This document shows positions 47,330 through 56,549 of a stretch of DNA of 64,000 nt, piece after piece. The stretch is from Leuconostoc mesenteroides subsp. mesenteroides (GTDB taxonomy: Bacteria > Bacillota > Bacilli > Lactobacillales > Lactobacillaceae). Position 1 is the stretch's first letter; every line of letters begins with the position of its first letter. The stretch is from assembly GCA_009676745.1 (NCBI GenBank), contig CP046062.1, positions 1,659,501 to 1,723,500 on the forward strand, read 5' to 3'. The translations under genes and the position numbers were made by a program. The notes under the pieces are model-generated. The model worked only from the letters and a program-made list of their open reading frames with translations, was not told the DNA's origin and did not search any database.

Positions 47330-49567
47330 TTAATGAAATGTGCGTTCCACATCGTATACTGCTGGTAGGTTGTTTAAAGAATCCATAATTGCTGTCAGCT
47401 GTTCCGAATTTTTGACACCAATTGACAGAGAAACTTGCGCCATACCGTTTTTGGTTACATGACCGTTAACAGAATTCACATAGCGTGTTCGCCCATTAAC
47501 ACTGCGAAGTACATCGTTTAGCAAACCACCGCGGTTTTCACCATGCACAGTCAAATCAGCATCATAGTTAGGTTTTGACCCATTTTCATCTTCCCACTGT
47601 ACGTCCACAAGACGCTGTCCTTGAAGTTGAGCGGCTCGAATATTGGGGCACCCTACGCGATGAACGGAAATACCACGTCCCTTCGTGATATAACCTTTAA
47701 CATCGTCTCCTGGAACTGGCGTACAACATCGACCTAAACGTACTAATAAATTATCCACCCCTGCAATAACAATATCATCAGCAGTTGACTTTTGTCGTTT
47801 GGTAAAAGCTGTTTCCTCACGAGTAATCTCGTGTCCTTCCTCCAACATTTCACGTTGTAATTCTGCTGTAGCAGCCTCCTCATTGGCCTCACGTATTTTT
47901 TCGGTTAATTTATTCACCACACCAGGTACGGCAATATCACCAAAACCTATTGCTGCCAACATATCATCTGGTGTATGATAGTGCATCTTATCTGCGGCTT
48001 CTTGAATATTTTCTGACGTCAGAATATCAGACGGATTGAAATCATTATCTCTCAAATTTTTTGACAATAATTCACGCGCTGCTGCAATGTTGTCTTCTCG
48101 GTCCAGTTGCTTAAAATATTGCTTAATTTTGTTTCGTGCTCGGCGCGTCGAAACAATTTCTAGCCAATCACGACTTGGTTTGGCATTAGCAGAAGTGATA
48201 ATCTCTATAATATCACCAGTCTTTATTTTATAATCCAGCGGTACGATTCGACCATTTATTTTTGCACCAGTTGTCTTAATTCCAATATTTGTATGGATTG
48301 AAAACGCCATATCCAATGGCCCAGCACCTTTAGCTAGTTCGAAGACATCACCACGAGGTGTAAACGCGTAAACACGATCAGAAAACAAATCACCCGTTAC
48401 ACCATCCATAAAGTCTTCGGCATTTTTGGCATTTTCTTGCAGTTCCAATATGCCTTGAATGACATTTAAAGCTTGCTGGCTGTTATCATCGACATTTGTT
48501 TCTTTACTTGATCCACCATTTTTTTTATAGGCCCAATGTGCAGCCACTCCATATTCAGCAACTTCATGCATATGATGCGTACGAATTTGGACTTCTAATG
48601 GACGTCCATGAGGACCGATAACTGTGGTATGTAAACTTTGATATCCGTTCGCTTTTGGCAAAGCAATATAATCTTTAAAACGACCAGGAATTGGTGTCCA
48701 TTTTGAGTGTATTGCGCCTAATACAGCATAAGTATCTGGAATCGAATCCGTTAATACGCGAACAGCCAACAAGTCATAAATTTCTTCAAAAGCCTTATGT
48801 TTATCTACCATTTTTCGATAAATTGAGTAAATATGCTTTGGACGACCATACACATCAACATGAATTAATTCGAGATCTTTTATCGCACCATTAATCTGGT
48901 CTACTGCTTTTTGTACATAGCTAATTCGTTCTTCGCGCTTCATATTCATCAGAGAAGCAATATGATAATATTGCTCGGGATCAATATAACTTAGGGATAA
49001 GTCTTCAAGTTCCCACTTAATCGTACTAATACCAAGGCGATCAGCCAGTGGCGCGTAGATTTCCAATGTCTCTTTTGCAATGCGCTTTTGCTTTTCTTCA
49101 CGCAAAGCACCTAAAGTGCGCATATTGTGCAAACGGTCAGCTAACTTAACAATAATGACACGTATGTCTTTTGACATAGCCAAAAGCAACTTACGGTGGT
49201 TTTCTGCAAGCTGTTCTTGTGAACTTTGATATTGAATTTTACTAATTTTCGTTACACCGTCAATAATTTGGGCAATTGTTTCTCCAAAATTATCTCGAAC
49301 ATCCTGTAACGTAGCCGTCGTATCCTCAACAACATCATGTAGATAGCCTGAAATAACCGTTGCCGTATCCATCTTTAGTTCTGCTAAAATACCAGCAACT
49401 TGAATTGGATGAATAATATAGGGTTCCCCAGACTTACGCTTTTGTTCTTTGTGCAATTCTGACGCCCATTCGTAGGCTTTCTTAACATTGATTGTATCTG
49501 ATTCGGACATATATTGTCCGACCATCTCAAGGACTTCCGGTCCTGTATAATGTTTTGTCTTTGCCAT
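47330..49567 (-). CDS. rel: Bifunctional (p)ppGpp synthetase/hydrolase Rel
   Basis: 745 residues. The hydrolase HD domain is intact (SGYLHDVVEDTTATLQDV; ADRLHNMRTL), so it can degrade (p)ppGpp. The synthetase has GRPKHIYSIYRKM and ALPKANGYQSLHTTV. TGS, zinc-finger-like (CCTPVPGDDVKGYITKG...GCPN) and C-terminal ACT domains complete a long RSH. ATG is the first in-frame start after a stop, but no Shine-Dalgarno sequence precedes it. Promoter near 49753-49782 gives a 5' leader of about 180 nt. Confidence 0.97.
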   Translation of the reverse strand: MAKTKHYTGPEVLEMVGQYMSESDTINVKKAYEWASELHKEQKRKSGEPYIIHPIQVAGILAELKMDTATVISGYLHDVVEDTTATLQDVRDNFGETIAQIIDGVTKISKIQYQSSQEQLAENHRKLLLAMSKDIRVIIVKLADRLHNMRTLGALREEKQKRIAKETLEIYAPLADRLGISTIKWELEDLSLSYIDPEQYYHIASLMNMKREERISYVQKAVDQINGAIKDLELIHVDVYGRPKHIYSIYRKMVDKHKAFEEIYDLLAVRVLTDSIPDTYAVLGAIHSKWTPIPGRFKDYIALPKANGYQSLHTTVIGPHGRPLEVQIRTHHMHEVAEYGVAAHWAYKKNGGSSKETNVDDNSQQALNVIQGILELQENAKNAEDFMDGVTGDLFSDRVYAFTPRGDVFELAKGAGPLDMAFSIHTNIGIKTTGAKINGRIVPLDYKIKTGDIIEIITSANAKPSRDWLEIVSTRRARNKIKQYFKQLDREDNIAAARELLSKNLRDNDFNPSDILTSENIQEAADKMHYHTPDDMLAAIGFGDIAVPGVVNKLTEKIREANEEAATAELQREMLEEGHEITREETAFTKRQKSTADDIVIAGVDNLLVRLGRCCTPVPGDDVKGYITKGRGISVHRVGCPNIRAAQLQGQRLVDVQWEDENGSKPNYDADLTVHGENRGGLLNDVLRSVNGRTRYVNSVNGHVTKNGMAQVSLSIGVKNSEQLTAIMDSLNNLPAVYDVERTFH

Positions 49568-49752
49568 ATTTTAGCGTATAATGTGTGCCCGTTTATCAAT
49601 GTTTCAATGTTGGATACACTACTGTCTTAAGTAAGCTATATCAACTGATTTCAATGATGTTACACACAATTCCCTTCATGGATTCCGGAACGTACAAAAT
49701 CACTCAACAAAGCGATTTGCACCTTACTAACGCTTTACATTGCGTACTCTAA
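49568..49752 (-). promoter_or_regulatory. Long rel 5' leader without a ribosome-binding site
   Basis: About 180 transcribed bases with small possible stems (AAAGCG/CGCTTT) and no convincing open frame. No terminator or T-box motif is visible. The start codon is preceded by CGCTAAAAT, not by a purine-rich Shine-Dalgarno element. Confidence 0.4.
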
Positions 49753-49756
49753 TTAT

Positions 49757-49785
49757 AATCAAAATTTAATTTTTTCACAAGCCAC
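49757..49785 (-). promoter_or_regulatory. rel promoter
   Basis: TTGTGA, 17 bases, TATAAT on the minus strand in this interval (about 190-215 bases upstream of rel). Confidence 0.7.
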
Positions 49786-49882
49786 GTTTAAATCTGTGCA
49801 CGAGTAAGTCATAAGCGCTAAAATTAGATAATAAACTTTACTTGTTTAATTATTTAAAAATAGGGAGATAACGTGCTTAGTC

Positions 49883-51091
49883 ATGTCAAAAAATCAAGAA
49901 AAATCTCTTTGGAAACGCAACGTATTGGTTCTTTGGTTCGGTGTATTTATGACTGGAATTGCTCTGAGCGAAGTCATGCCTTTTCTTTCTTTATACATTG
50001 ATACCTTAGGCCATTTTAGTAAAAATCAGCTAACATTTTACTCTGGGGCAATTTTCTCTGTGTCATTTTTAGTTATGGCGATTGTGTCTCCGCTATGGGG
50101 GAAGTTGGCAGATAGAAAAGGACGTAAATTAATGATGCTTCGTGCTGCACTTGGTATGGCAATTGTCCTATTTTTAATGGGATATGTCACCAATGTTTGG
50201 CAATTATTCATTCTTCGTGCTCTTCAAGGTGCCACCGGCGGGTATATTTCCAATTCAAATGCTCTAATTGCTACACAAACCCCCAAGGAGCACGCTGGTC
50301 ATGCGCTTGGCATCTTGGTCACTGGTATGACAGCTGGTAATTTACTTGGTCCGCTATTCGGTGGTACTTTAGCCTCAGTCGTTTCATATCGCACGTCGTT
50401 TCATATCACCGGAATCATTTTATTTTTGGTATTCATTTTAACCATGTTTTTTGTTAAAGAAGAACCTCGCGTGACCACTCCTGATTCAAATCCAACGTCA
50501 ACGGCTGATCTCTGGCACTCACTACCAAACAAGCAATTAATTTTTGGACTATTTATTACTACGATGTTAGTACAAACAGTCAATACCTCCATCAATCCCA
50601 TTATCAGTCTGTTTGTCCGTGAGTTAACAAATAACAGTAACAGCACGACCTTTCTATCTGGTGTCGTAGCAGCAATGCCTGGTATTGCAACAGTTTTTGC
50701 AGCACCACAGTTTGGAAAAATCGGTGACCGCGTGGGTACACACAGAATGATAAAAATTGGTTTTTGTATCGCTATTGCTGCATTAGTCCCAACAGCCTTT
50801 GTAACAAGTGTCTCAATGCTGATGATATTTCGATTTATTATTGGTATTAGCGACGCTACTATGTTACCTGCTGTGCAGACCTTGCTCTCTAAACATTCAC
50901 CCTCAGCAATGACTAGTCGAATTTTCAGCTATAATCAAAGCTTCCAATCAATCGGAAGTGTCATGGGACCAATGTTTGGCGCGCTAGTAGCTAGTGTATT
51001 TGATTATCGAGGTATCTTTATTTTCAGTGCTTTGCTCATTGTATTGAACGCCATATTGTTTAACTTTAACACTAAGTCTTTGAGAAAATAG
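49883..51091 (+). CDS. MFS multidrug efflux transporter
   Basis: 402 residues with twelve membrane helices. MFS motif A in PLWGKLADRKGRKLMM (loop 2-3) and drug/proton antiporter motif C-like GMTAGNLLGPLFGG in helix 5 place it with the NorA/PmrA-type 12-helix exporters. The best AGGGAG is 15 bases before the ATG, longer than ideal. Divergent from rel and followed by a bidirectional terminator. Confidence 0.9.
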   Translation: MSKNQEKSLWKRNVLVLWFGVFMTGIALSEVMPFLSLYIDTLGHFSKNQLTFYSGAIFSVSFLVMAIVSPLWGKLADRKGRKLMMLRAALGMAIVLFLMGYVTNVWQLFILRALQGATGGYISNSNALIATQTPKEHAGHALGILVTGMTAGNLLGPLFGGTLASVVSYRTSFHITGIILFLVFILTMFFVKEEPRVTTPDSNPTSTADLWHSLPNKQLIFGLFITTMLVQTVNTSINPIISLFVRELTNNSNSTTFLSGVVAAMPGIATVFAAPQFGKIGDRVGTHRMIKIGFCIAIAALVPTAFVTSVSMLMIFRFIIGISDATMLPAVQTLLSKHSPSAMTSRIFSYNQSFQSIGSVMGPMFGALVASVFDYRGIFIFSALLIVLNAILFNFNTKSLRK

Positions 51092-51092
51092 G

Positions 51093-51138
51093 CATATAAA
51101 AAGGATGAATTCTATAATTCATCCTTTTTATATGCTTC
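51093..51138. terminator. Bidirectional terminator between the MFS gene and the car-like operon
   Basis: GCATATAAAAAGGATGAAT and ATTCATCCTTTTTATATGC arms around a six-base loop; it extends over the last codons of the 100-residue gene. Confidence 0.85.
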
Positions 51139-51414
51139 AAGTTTTATCAAGTCAACAGTTGCTTCTGTCCATCTTTGTAATGGTACATAATCATGGCGCT
51201 TATTAAAAGATAATTTTTCTTTTGATAGCACAGCAACACTTTGATTATTTTCTGTCAAAAACACTTGACCAATACGTTTGTACTTGCCTTTTGTATGTTT
51301 CCCAGTTCGCCATCTGTGCAAAATCGCACCATTTTTAGGAACATAGTTGCCAGACAAATCTTGCTCAACTACGACACCGGTAAACAGATGCGTTTCATAT
51401 TTGTCCTTACTCAT
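51112..51414 (-). CDS. Small hypothetical protein at the end of the car-like operon
   Basis: 100 residues, basic and soluble, with predicted beta strands (GVVVEQDLSGNYVPKNGAIL, YKRIGQVFLTE, VAVLSKEKLSF). No family that I recognise. Its ATG overlaps the carB-like stop by eight bases, so it is translated with that gene and may work with it. Confidence 0.8.
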   Translation of the reverse strand: MSKDKYETHLFTGVVVEQDLSGNYVPKNGAILHRWRTGKHTKGKYKRIGQVFLTENNQSVAVLSKEKLSFNKRHDYVPLQRWTEATVDLIKLEAYKKDEL

Positions 51415-53908
51415 AGTATTTGATACCCACCCCTAATTCAAATCTCGTACCGTCAATAGGCTCTGTAGGCTGTAAATGGAGCTCATAATCGATATTGGAA
51501 GCCACTAACCGGACATCTGTTTGTAGTGTTAGTTTATTAACATTATCCAGTAATCTTCTATCCTGCTCCGTCATTCTATTTAACAATGCTCGTACCGTCA
51601 TACGTAGCCACTGAACCTGCATTACTTTGCTGATAAAGGCAACTTGTCCAAATGGCATAGGACGTAACCATGTATCATAACTAATGTTTGAGATTTCAAC
51701 ATGATCTACCCAGTCAGTACCATTTTGACACCAAATCACCTGATACACACCTGGATTTTCCAGATGTGTTTGTGTTAGCTCTTTTGGTAAACCAACAATT
51801 TGCGGCACAATTCTCATTTCACCAGCCATATGTTGGGTGATATTAATTGGATAAATTTGATGTCCATCAGAAAATATGTTTAAGGCAAATTCAGTTTGTG
51901 TTGTTTCCGGTCCAGTTGGTGTATGTTTTTCTTTTGGTAAAATCAACACGTTCTGATTAAACTCGCGTAATGCCGTAATTAACTTACGTCGGTTTCCTGG
52001 AACGATTATAGCTATCGGATTTTCTAGTTCAACAACTTTCATGACGTCCGAAATTTCCAATGGTTCCAAATATTGCTTATCAGCCAAATTTTGCATCAGC
52101 GTTGCATCACTAGCATTATTATTCATGATTACAGTATGGTATTGCAAACGTCGTAGTTCAGATAACACAACAGTTGTCGCATAACCACCAGATGCAGCAT
52201 CCCCTAATCTAAAGGCGCCACTACCGATGACCAAAACAGTATTATCGCTTACCTGCTCAGACTCATTCTCTTCTTCGTAAGTCGAGTAATATTGACGTGC
52301 ATTTTCTGGAAACTCACCAGCTGATGGTTCTAAGGCTTTGTATGTTGGGTTAATATTGTGTTCCTTTGTTAAGGCACGAATAATTTTAAAATCAGTATCC
52401 CAAAACCGAGCAATTAGACCATCGGATAGACCATATCTTTTACCACGCCGTAATGACACAATACTATCCACATCTTTTTCAATATCCAATTCTAATTGCA
52501 ATAGATGCCTTAATTGATAAAAGTAAAATTCGTCAATATTGGTTAATTCGGCTAACTCGTCGATTTCATAACCACGCTTTATGGCTTCAATAAGTAGCAA
52601 CACACGATTGTCTTCAGGATGAATCAGCTGTTGGATTAATGCATCATCACTAACATGTGCCATATTCGTTGGCGAAAATGTAGCGTTATTAAAATGTGCT
52701 GAGCGAATAGCTTTTTCTAGTGCTCCAATGAATGTACGCCCAAACCCAATCGTCGAACCAACAGACTTTTGTATACTATTCAACTGTCGATTCACTGAAA
52801 CATTGGATTCTTCTAACTCACCAAATGGGAAAATTGGTAACTTGACTGTAATATGATCCATCATCGGTTCCATCATAGCCATTTTTTGACTAAAATCGTG
52901 CGAAAGCACAATGTCTTCTAACGCAATACCCATCGCCAAATTAATGGCTACTAACATGACTGGATATCCAGTTACAAGCGCCATACGACTGGACATTTGA
53001 TCAATATATGGTGAAACTTTAATGATATAAATCGCACCATTCGTATCATCAAAGGCAAATTGAACGTGCATTACACCTTGTAATTCTAGTAAATCAGCAA
53101 CTTGGAAGGCGTACATTCTCATTTTTTCCAAAATTTGATCTTGAATCGTTAACGTCGGTGACACGCTTAGTGAGTCAGCAGTGTGAATACCAATTGGATC
53201 CATGTCTTCGCTGGCACCAATTTTCATCTTGTTTCCGCGAAAATCTCGTAACACTTCTATGCCAACTTCTTTCAACCCGTTGATAGCTTTAGAAATAATG
53301 ATTTCTTGCGTCATTGACTGTGTTTTGGCATTATCAATCGCTTCTTCAAATTCATCTAATCGCTCAACCATCTGGCGTGTATTAGTGCTTTTTGGATGCA
53401 ACGATCTGACCATTAATGGGACCTGAAGTTCACGTAACAATTCGTTTGCATCGTCTTGCGCTTTTACGACATGGCTTGTAATGACCGGTAAGCCGGCTTC
53501 TGCCATAAACTCCGTAAAATCAGCAAGGTTATTGATCCGTAGCAACATATCAATGCTCAATCCAAGCGTTTGAGGTACTAAACCATCCCCATGTTCCCAT
53601 GATTGAACAACATCTGCCCATAATCTTACAGCACGCACGCCACCAAAAAGCGGTAGTACCGTGTCAATATGGTTGTGCTTAATAACCTGCTTAACGTTTT
53701 CAACTGTCAAAGGCTTCCAAATCGTTTCAGCCGCTAAACTCTCTAGAGATAATGCGTAAGGATTTTCGTCAATTAGAAAGACATTAATACCATGTCCCTT
53801 TAATTCAGGCATGACTTGATAGATGGCTGCATCATGCTCCGATTCAAGACCAAAGTCATTTGATCCCGCACCAATGAATAAAATATTTTTAGCTGTGATG
53901 TTCGACAT
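51407..53908 (-). CDS. Carbamoyl-phosphate synthetase large-chain-like protein, truncated and without catalytic residues
   Basis: 833 residues against about 1060 for CarB. Residues 8-125 are the first pre-ATP-grasp domain, 126-400 a CarB-type ATP-grasp (DPIGIHTADSLSVSP at 237-251), 405-550 the oligomerisation domain ending YYSTYEEENES, 556-665 the second Rossmann domain, and 666-833 an unfamiliar tail. The second ATP-grasp and allosteric domains are absent. In the first ATP-grasp the glycine-rich loop is replaced (VRSLHPKSTNTRQ, 168-179), and the metal/ATP block EVNPR reads KVSPY (297-301). Frame is intact, overlaps carA-like by 20 bases. Unlikely to synthesise carbamoyl phosphate. Confidence 0.85.
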   Translation of the reverse strand: MSNITAKNILFIGAGSNDFGLESEHDAAIYQVMPELKGHGINVFLIDENPYALSLESLAAETIWKPLTVENVKQVIKHNHIDTVLPLFGGVRAVRLWADVVQSWEHGDGLVPQTLGLSIDMLLRINNLADFTEFMAEAGLPVITSHVVKAQDDANELLRELQVPLMVRSLHPKSTNTRQMVERLDEFEEAIDNAKTQSMTQEIIISKAINGLKEVGIEVLRDFRGNKMKIGASEDMDPIGIHTADSLSVSPTLTIQDQILEKMRMYAFQVADLLELQGVMHVQFAFDDTNGAIYIIKVSPYIDQMSSRMALVTGYPVMLVAINLAMGIALEDIVLSHDFSQKMAMMEPMMDHITVKLPIFPFGELEESNVSVNRQLNSIQKSVGSTIGFGRTFIGALEKAIRSAHFNNATFSPTNMAHVSDDALIQQLIHPEDNRVLLLIEAIKRGYEIDELAELTNIDEFYFYQLRHLLQLELDIEKDVDSIVSLRRGKRYGLSDGLIARFWDTDFKIIRALTKEHNINPTYKALEPSAGEFPENARQYYSTYEEENESEQVSDNTVLVIGSGAFRLGDAASGGYATTVVLSELRRLQYHTVIMNNNASDATLMQNLADKQYLEPLEISDVMKVVELENPIAIIVPGNRRKLITALREFNQNVLILPKEKHTPTGPETTQTEFALNIFSDGHQIYPINITQHMAGEMRIVPQIVGLPKELTQTHLENPGVYQVIWCQNGTDWVDHVEISNISYDTWLRPMPFGQVAFISKVMQVQWLRMTVRALLNRMTEQDRRLLDNVNKLTLQTDVRLVASNIDYELHLQPTEPIDGTRFELGVGIKYYE

Positions 53909-54968
53909 AATCTTCTACCGTTTCAAAAAAGTCTGCAAATACCGCTGTCGCTTCATATGGTCCTGGAGCAGCATCTGGGAAAAACTGTACACTAAATGCT
54001 GGATAATCACGGTGACGCAATCCCTGTACAGCACCATCTACTAAATCACGATAGGTCACAAATAATTTCTTGTGGTCAAGTAATTCTTCGTCAACTGCGT
54101 ACCCTTGACCCTGCATTGCATAAAAAATTTGTCTAGAAATAATTTCTTGGATAGGATGGTTCATACCATGATGCTCAGATGGCAATGCTACCAATGTCGC
54201 ATCATTGGCTAAAGCAAATAGTTCATGACCTAAACCAATACCCAATAATGGTGCTTTTGTTTGCAACACTCTAATTAACGTGAGAACGCTTTCCGGTAGT
54301 GAGCGCGGATCACCCGGACCTGTAGATAATATAATACCATCTGGATCTAAGGTTAATACTTCATCGACACTTGTTGTATATGGTAAAACGGAAACATTGG
54401 CATCGTAGTCCCCTAACATACGAAGAATACCATGTTTCAAACCAAAATCTATTACTACAATATGACGACCACGCCCGGGGTTAGCATATGGCTTAGAGGT
54501 CGCTGTATTTTGGACTTGTTTATTTGTTAAAACTGTCGCTACCAATTGGTCTACTGCATGATCATCCGCGTAATCGACAATTGTAGCTTTTTGTGGCCCA
54601 GTTTCTCGCAAATGTCTGATCAATTTCCGTGTATCAACTTGATACAATCCTGGAATATTGTGTTGCTTCAGGAAACGATCTAAGTTCATACGACGTTGTC
54701 GATTAACAGATACCTCAGCCAAATCATGTACAATCATGCCTCTTATCATTGGTTTCACCGATTCATAAGCCTCAGCATGAATGCCCGCTGCCCCAATAAC
54801 AGGCATCGAAAAGACAATCATTTGACCATCATAAATTGGATCTGTGATAATTTCTTGATAACCAGTCATGGCCGTATGAAAAATGATTTCCCCAAAAGTA
54901 GTGGCAGGTGCACCAAATCCGTGACCCTCAAAAACTGTGCCATCTTCTAGGATTAAATGTCTGATCAT
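53889..54968 (-). CDS. Carbamoyl-phosphate synthetase small-chain-like protein with a dead glutaminase site
   Basis: 359 residues, full CarA length and layout: N-terminal domain (RHLILEDGTVFEG...GYQEIITDP...IPGLYQVDTRKLIR) and class I glutamine amidotransferase domain (VIDFGLKHGILR, STGPGDPR). The nucleophile region reads LGIGLGHEL instead of GICLGHQ, so Cys is Gly at residue 245; the His-Glu pair VQ(Y/F)HPE reads VQFFPDA, so His is Phe at 330 and Glu is Asp at 332. It cannot hydrolyse glutamine by the known mechanism. It retains the carB-like partner immediately downstream. Confidence 0.88.
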   Translation of the reverse strand: MIRHLILEDGTVFEGHGFGAPATTFGEIIFHTAMTGYQEIITDPIYDGQMIVFSMPVIGAAGIHAEAYESVKPMIRGMIVHDLAEVSVNRQRRMNLDRFLKQHNIPGLYQVDTRKLIRHLRETGPQKATIVDYADDHAVDQLVATVLTNKQVQNTATSKPYANPGRGRHIVVIDFGLKHGILRMLGDYDANVSVLPYTTSVDEVLTLDPDGIILSTGPGDPRSLPESVLTLIRVLQTKAPLLGIGLGHELFALANDATLVALPSEHHGMNHPIQEIISRQIFYAMQGQGYAVDEELLDHKKLFVTYRDLVDGAVQGLRHRDYPAFSVQFFPDAAPGPYEATAVFADFFETVEDYVEHHS

Positions 54969-54987
54969 AAGCTATAATTCTCCAAAC

Positions 54988-55021
54988 TGCTGTATACAAA
55001 TAGACCAGGTTGTATACAGCA
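54988..55021 (-). promoter_or_regulatory. Perfect hairpin upstream of the carA-like gene
   Basis: TGCTGTATACAA pairs perfectly with TTGTATACAGCA around a 10-base loop (CCTGGTCTAT on the RNA). It ends about four bases before the GGAG of the carA-like gene and has no U-run. A second small repeat, AACAGATTATCTGTT, is at 55029-55043. Possible translational control element; the loop does not match the PyrR-binding consensus I know. Confidence 0.5.
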
Positions 55022-55093
55022 TTAAAGTAACAGATTATCTGTTAATTGCTTCCCCACAAAAATATCAATTGATCCTTAGGCACCAAAAAGTTG

Positions 55094-55621
55094 TTAATGA
55101 ACAATTTCAACTGCATCTTTTCCGTCAATTTCTTGCACAAATACTTTAATTTTTTCATTCTGTGCAGTGGGAATATTTTTTCCAACAAAGTCCGCCCGAA
55201 TAGGCAATTCTCTGTGTCCACGATCCACTAAAACAGCTAGCGAAATCGTTTTCGGACGACCAATATGAATTAGCGCATCCAATGCGGCCCGAATAGTTCG
55301 TCCTGTAAACAATACATCGTCAATTAAAACAATATTCTGTTCAGAAATATTCAATCGCTCTTCTGAGTTCAAACCTAAATCGTTATGCTGGTCAGGTTTA
55401 TCATCTCGAAAATTAGTAATATCAATAGCCATGACCGGTATTTGAACACCTTCTAATTGTTCCAAACGGTCTGCAATACGGCGTGCAAGATACTCGCCGC
55501 GTGTTTTGATTCCCACAAGAACCAAATTTTTACCGCCCTTATTACGCTCGATTATTTCATATGTAATACGAGTTAAGGCGCGTTGTAATGAGGCATTATC
55601 TAAAACTTCTTTATTTGGCAT
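55094..55621 (-). CDS. pyrR: PyrR bifunctional pyrimidine regulator/uracil phosphoribosyltransferase
   Basis: 175 residues with the PRPP-binding motif [17 protein letters not shown] (near residue 100) and the [20 protein letters not shown] block of PyrR. Binds pyr mRNA under high UMP to promote attenuation. ATG at 55621 suits the GAGGA spacing; ATG at 55627 is an alternative. Overlaps the end of rluD. The carA-like gene follows after 125 bases. Confidence 0.95.
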   Translation of the reverse strand: MPNKEVLDNASLQRALTRITYEIIERNKGGKNLVLVGIKTRGEYLARRIADRLEQLEGVQIPVMAIDITNFRDDKPDQHNDLGLNSEERLNISEQNIVLIDDVLFTGRTIRAALDALIHIGRPKTISLAVLVDRGHRELPIRADFVGKNIPTAQNEKIKVFVQEIDGKDAVEIVH

Positions 55622-56549
55622 ATTCATCTTCCTCTCTGTTAATCGGTATTAATGTTGACAAAGCAAACTCAAAGTAATCTGGCAACGGACTATCAAACGA
55701 CAGCTCATCGCCTGTTGTAGGTTGCTCTAAAGTCAATGTCTTAGCATGTAATAGTTGACCATTCAACTGTATACCATCTAACTTCTGTGCTGTACCATAT
55801 ACTGGATCCCCGACAATTGGATGACTGATGTAGCTCATGTGCACCCTTATTTGGTGTGTTCTGCCAGTTTCTAAATTCACTTTTAACAGCGTATAACCAA
55901 CATATCGTTTTAAAACATTGAAATGCGTGACAGCTTCACGGCCACCTTCAATAACCGCTTGCTTTTTTCGATCAATTTTATGACGTCCAATCGGAGCTTC
56001 AATCGTTCCTGAATCCTCTGTAAATTCACCACGAACCAGCGCATAATACACGCGCTGATTTTTATGAGCTTTTAACTGTTCAGATAATGAACGATGAGCC
56101 TTATCATTTTTTGCGACCATTAGTAAACCACTAGTATCACGATCAATACGATGCACTATTCCGGGTCGAAACTCGCCATTTATGGTCGACAATGGTGAAT
56201 GATAAAGTAGTGCATTGACCAATGTGCCAGAACTATGCCCTGCTGCAGGATGCACGACCATTCCTTGTGGCTTATTTACAACAATGACATCATTGTCTTC
56301 ATAAATAATGTCAAGCGGAATGTTTTCAGCTTCAATTTTTGTTTCTTGAATCTCAGGTGGTGTAATAGATATTGTATCTCCACTGACAACTTTATATGAG
56401 CGCTTTACTTTGTGATTATTAACTAAAATCGTACCATCCACTAGCCAATTTGAGAGTGTAGTTCGTGAGTAACTCAGATTTTCTTTCGATAAGACAGCAT
56501 CAACACGCCCATCTTGATCTGTTATATGAATTAATATTTTATTTGCCAT
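55611..56549 (-). CDS. rluD: RluD-type 23S rRNA pseudouridine synthase
   Basis: 312 residues: N-terminal S4 domain ([31 protein letters not shown]) and catalytic domain with [20 protein letters not shown] (catalytic Asp) and [10 protein letters not shown]. Upstream of pyrR as in Bacillus (ylyB). The ATG at 56549 lies inside the end of the EbsA-like gene. Confidence 0.95.
   Translation of the reverse strand: MANKILIHITDQDGRVDAVLSKENLSYSRTTLSNWLVDGTILVNNHKVKRSYKVVSGDTISITPPEIQETKIEAENIPLDIIYEDNDVIVVNKPQGMVVHPAAGHSSGTLVNALLYHSPLSTINGEFRPGIVHRIDRDTSGLLMVAKNDKAHRSLSEQLKAHKNQRVYYALVRGEFTEDSGTIEAPIGRHKIDRKKQAVIEGGREAVTHFNVLKRYVGYTLLKVNLETGRTHQIRVHMSYISHPIVGDPVYGTAQKLDGIQLNGQLLHAKTLTLEQPTTGDELSFDSPLPDYFEFALSTLIPINREEDEYAK

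Noticed and set aside
49870-49960. GTG at 49873 as start of the MFS gene, closer to AGGGAG
   Set aside because: It is out of frame with the transporter and gives no plausible protein.
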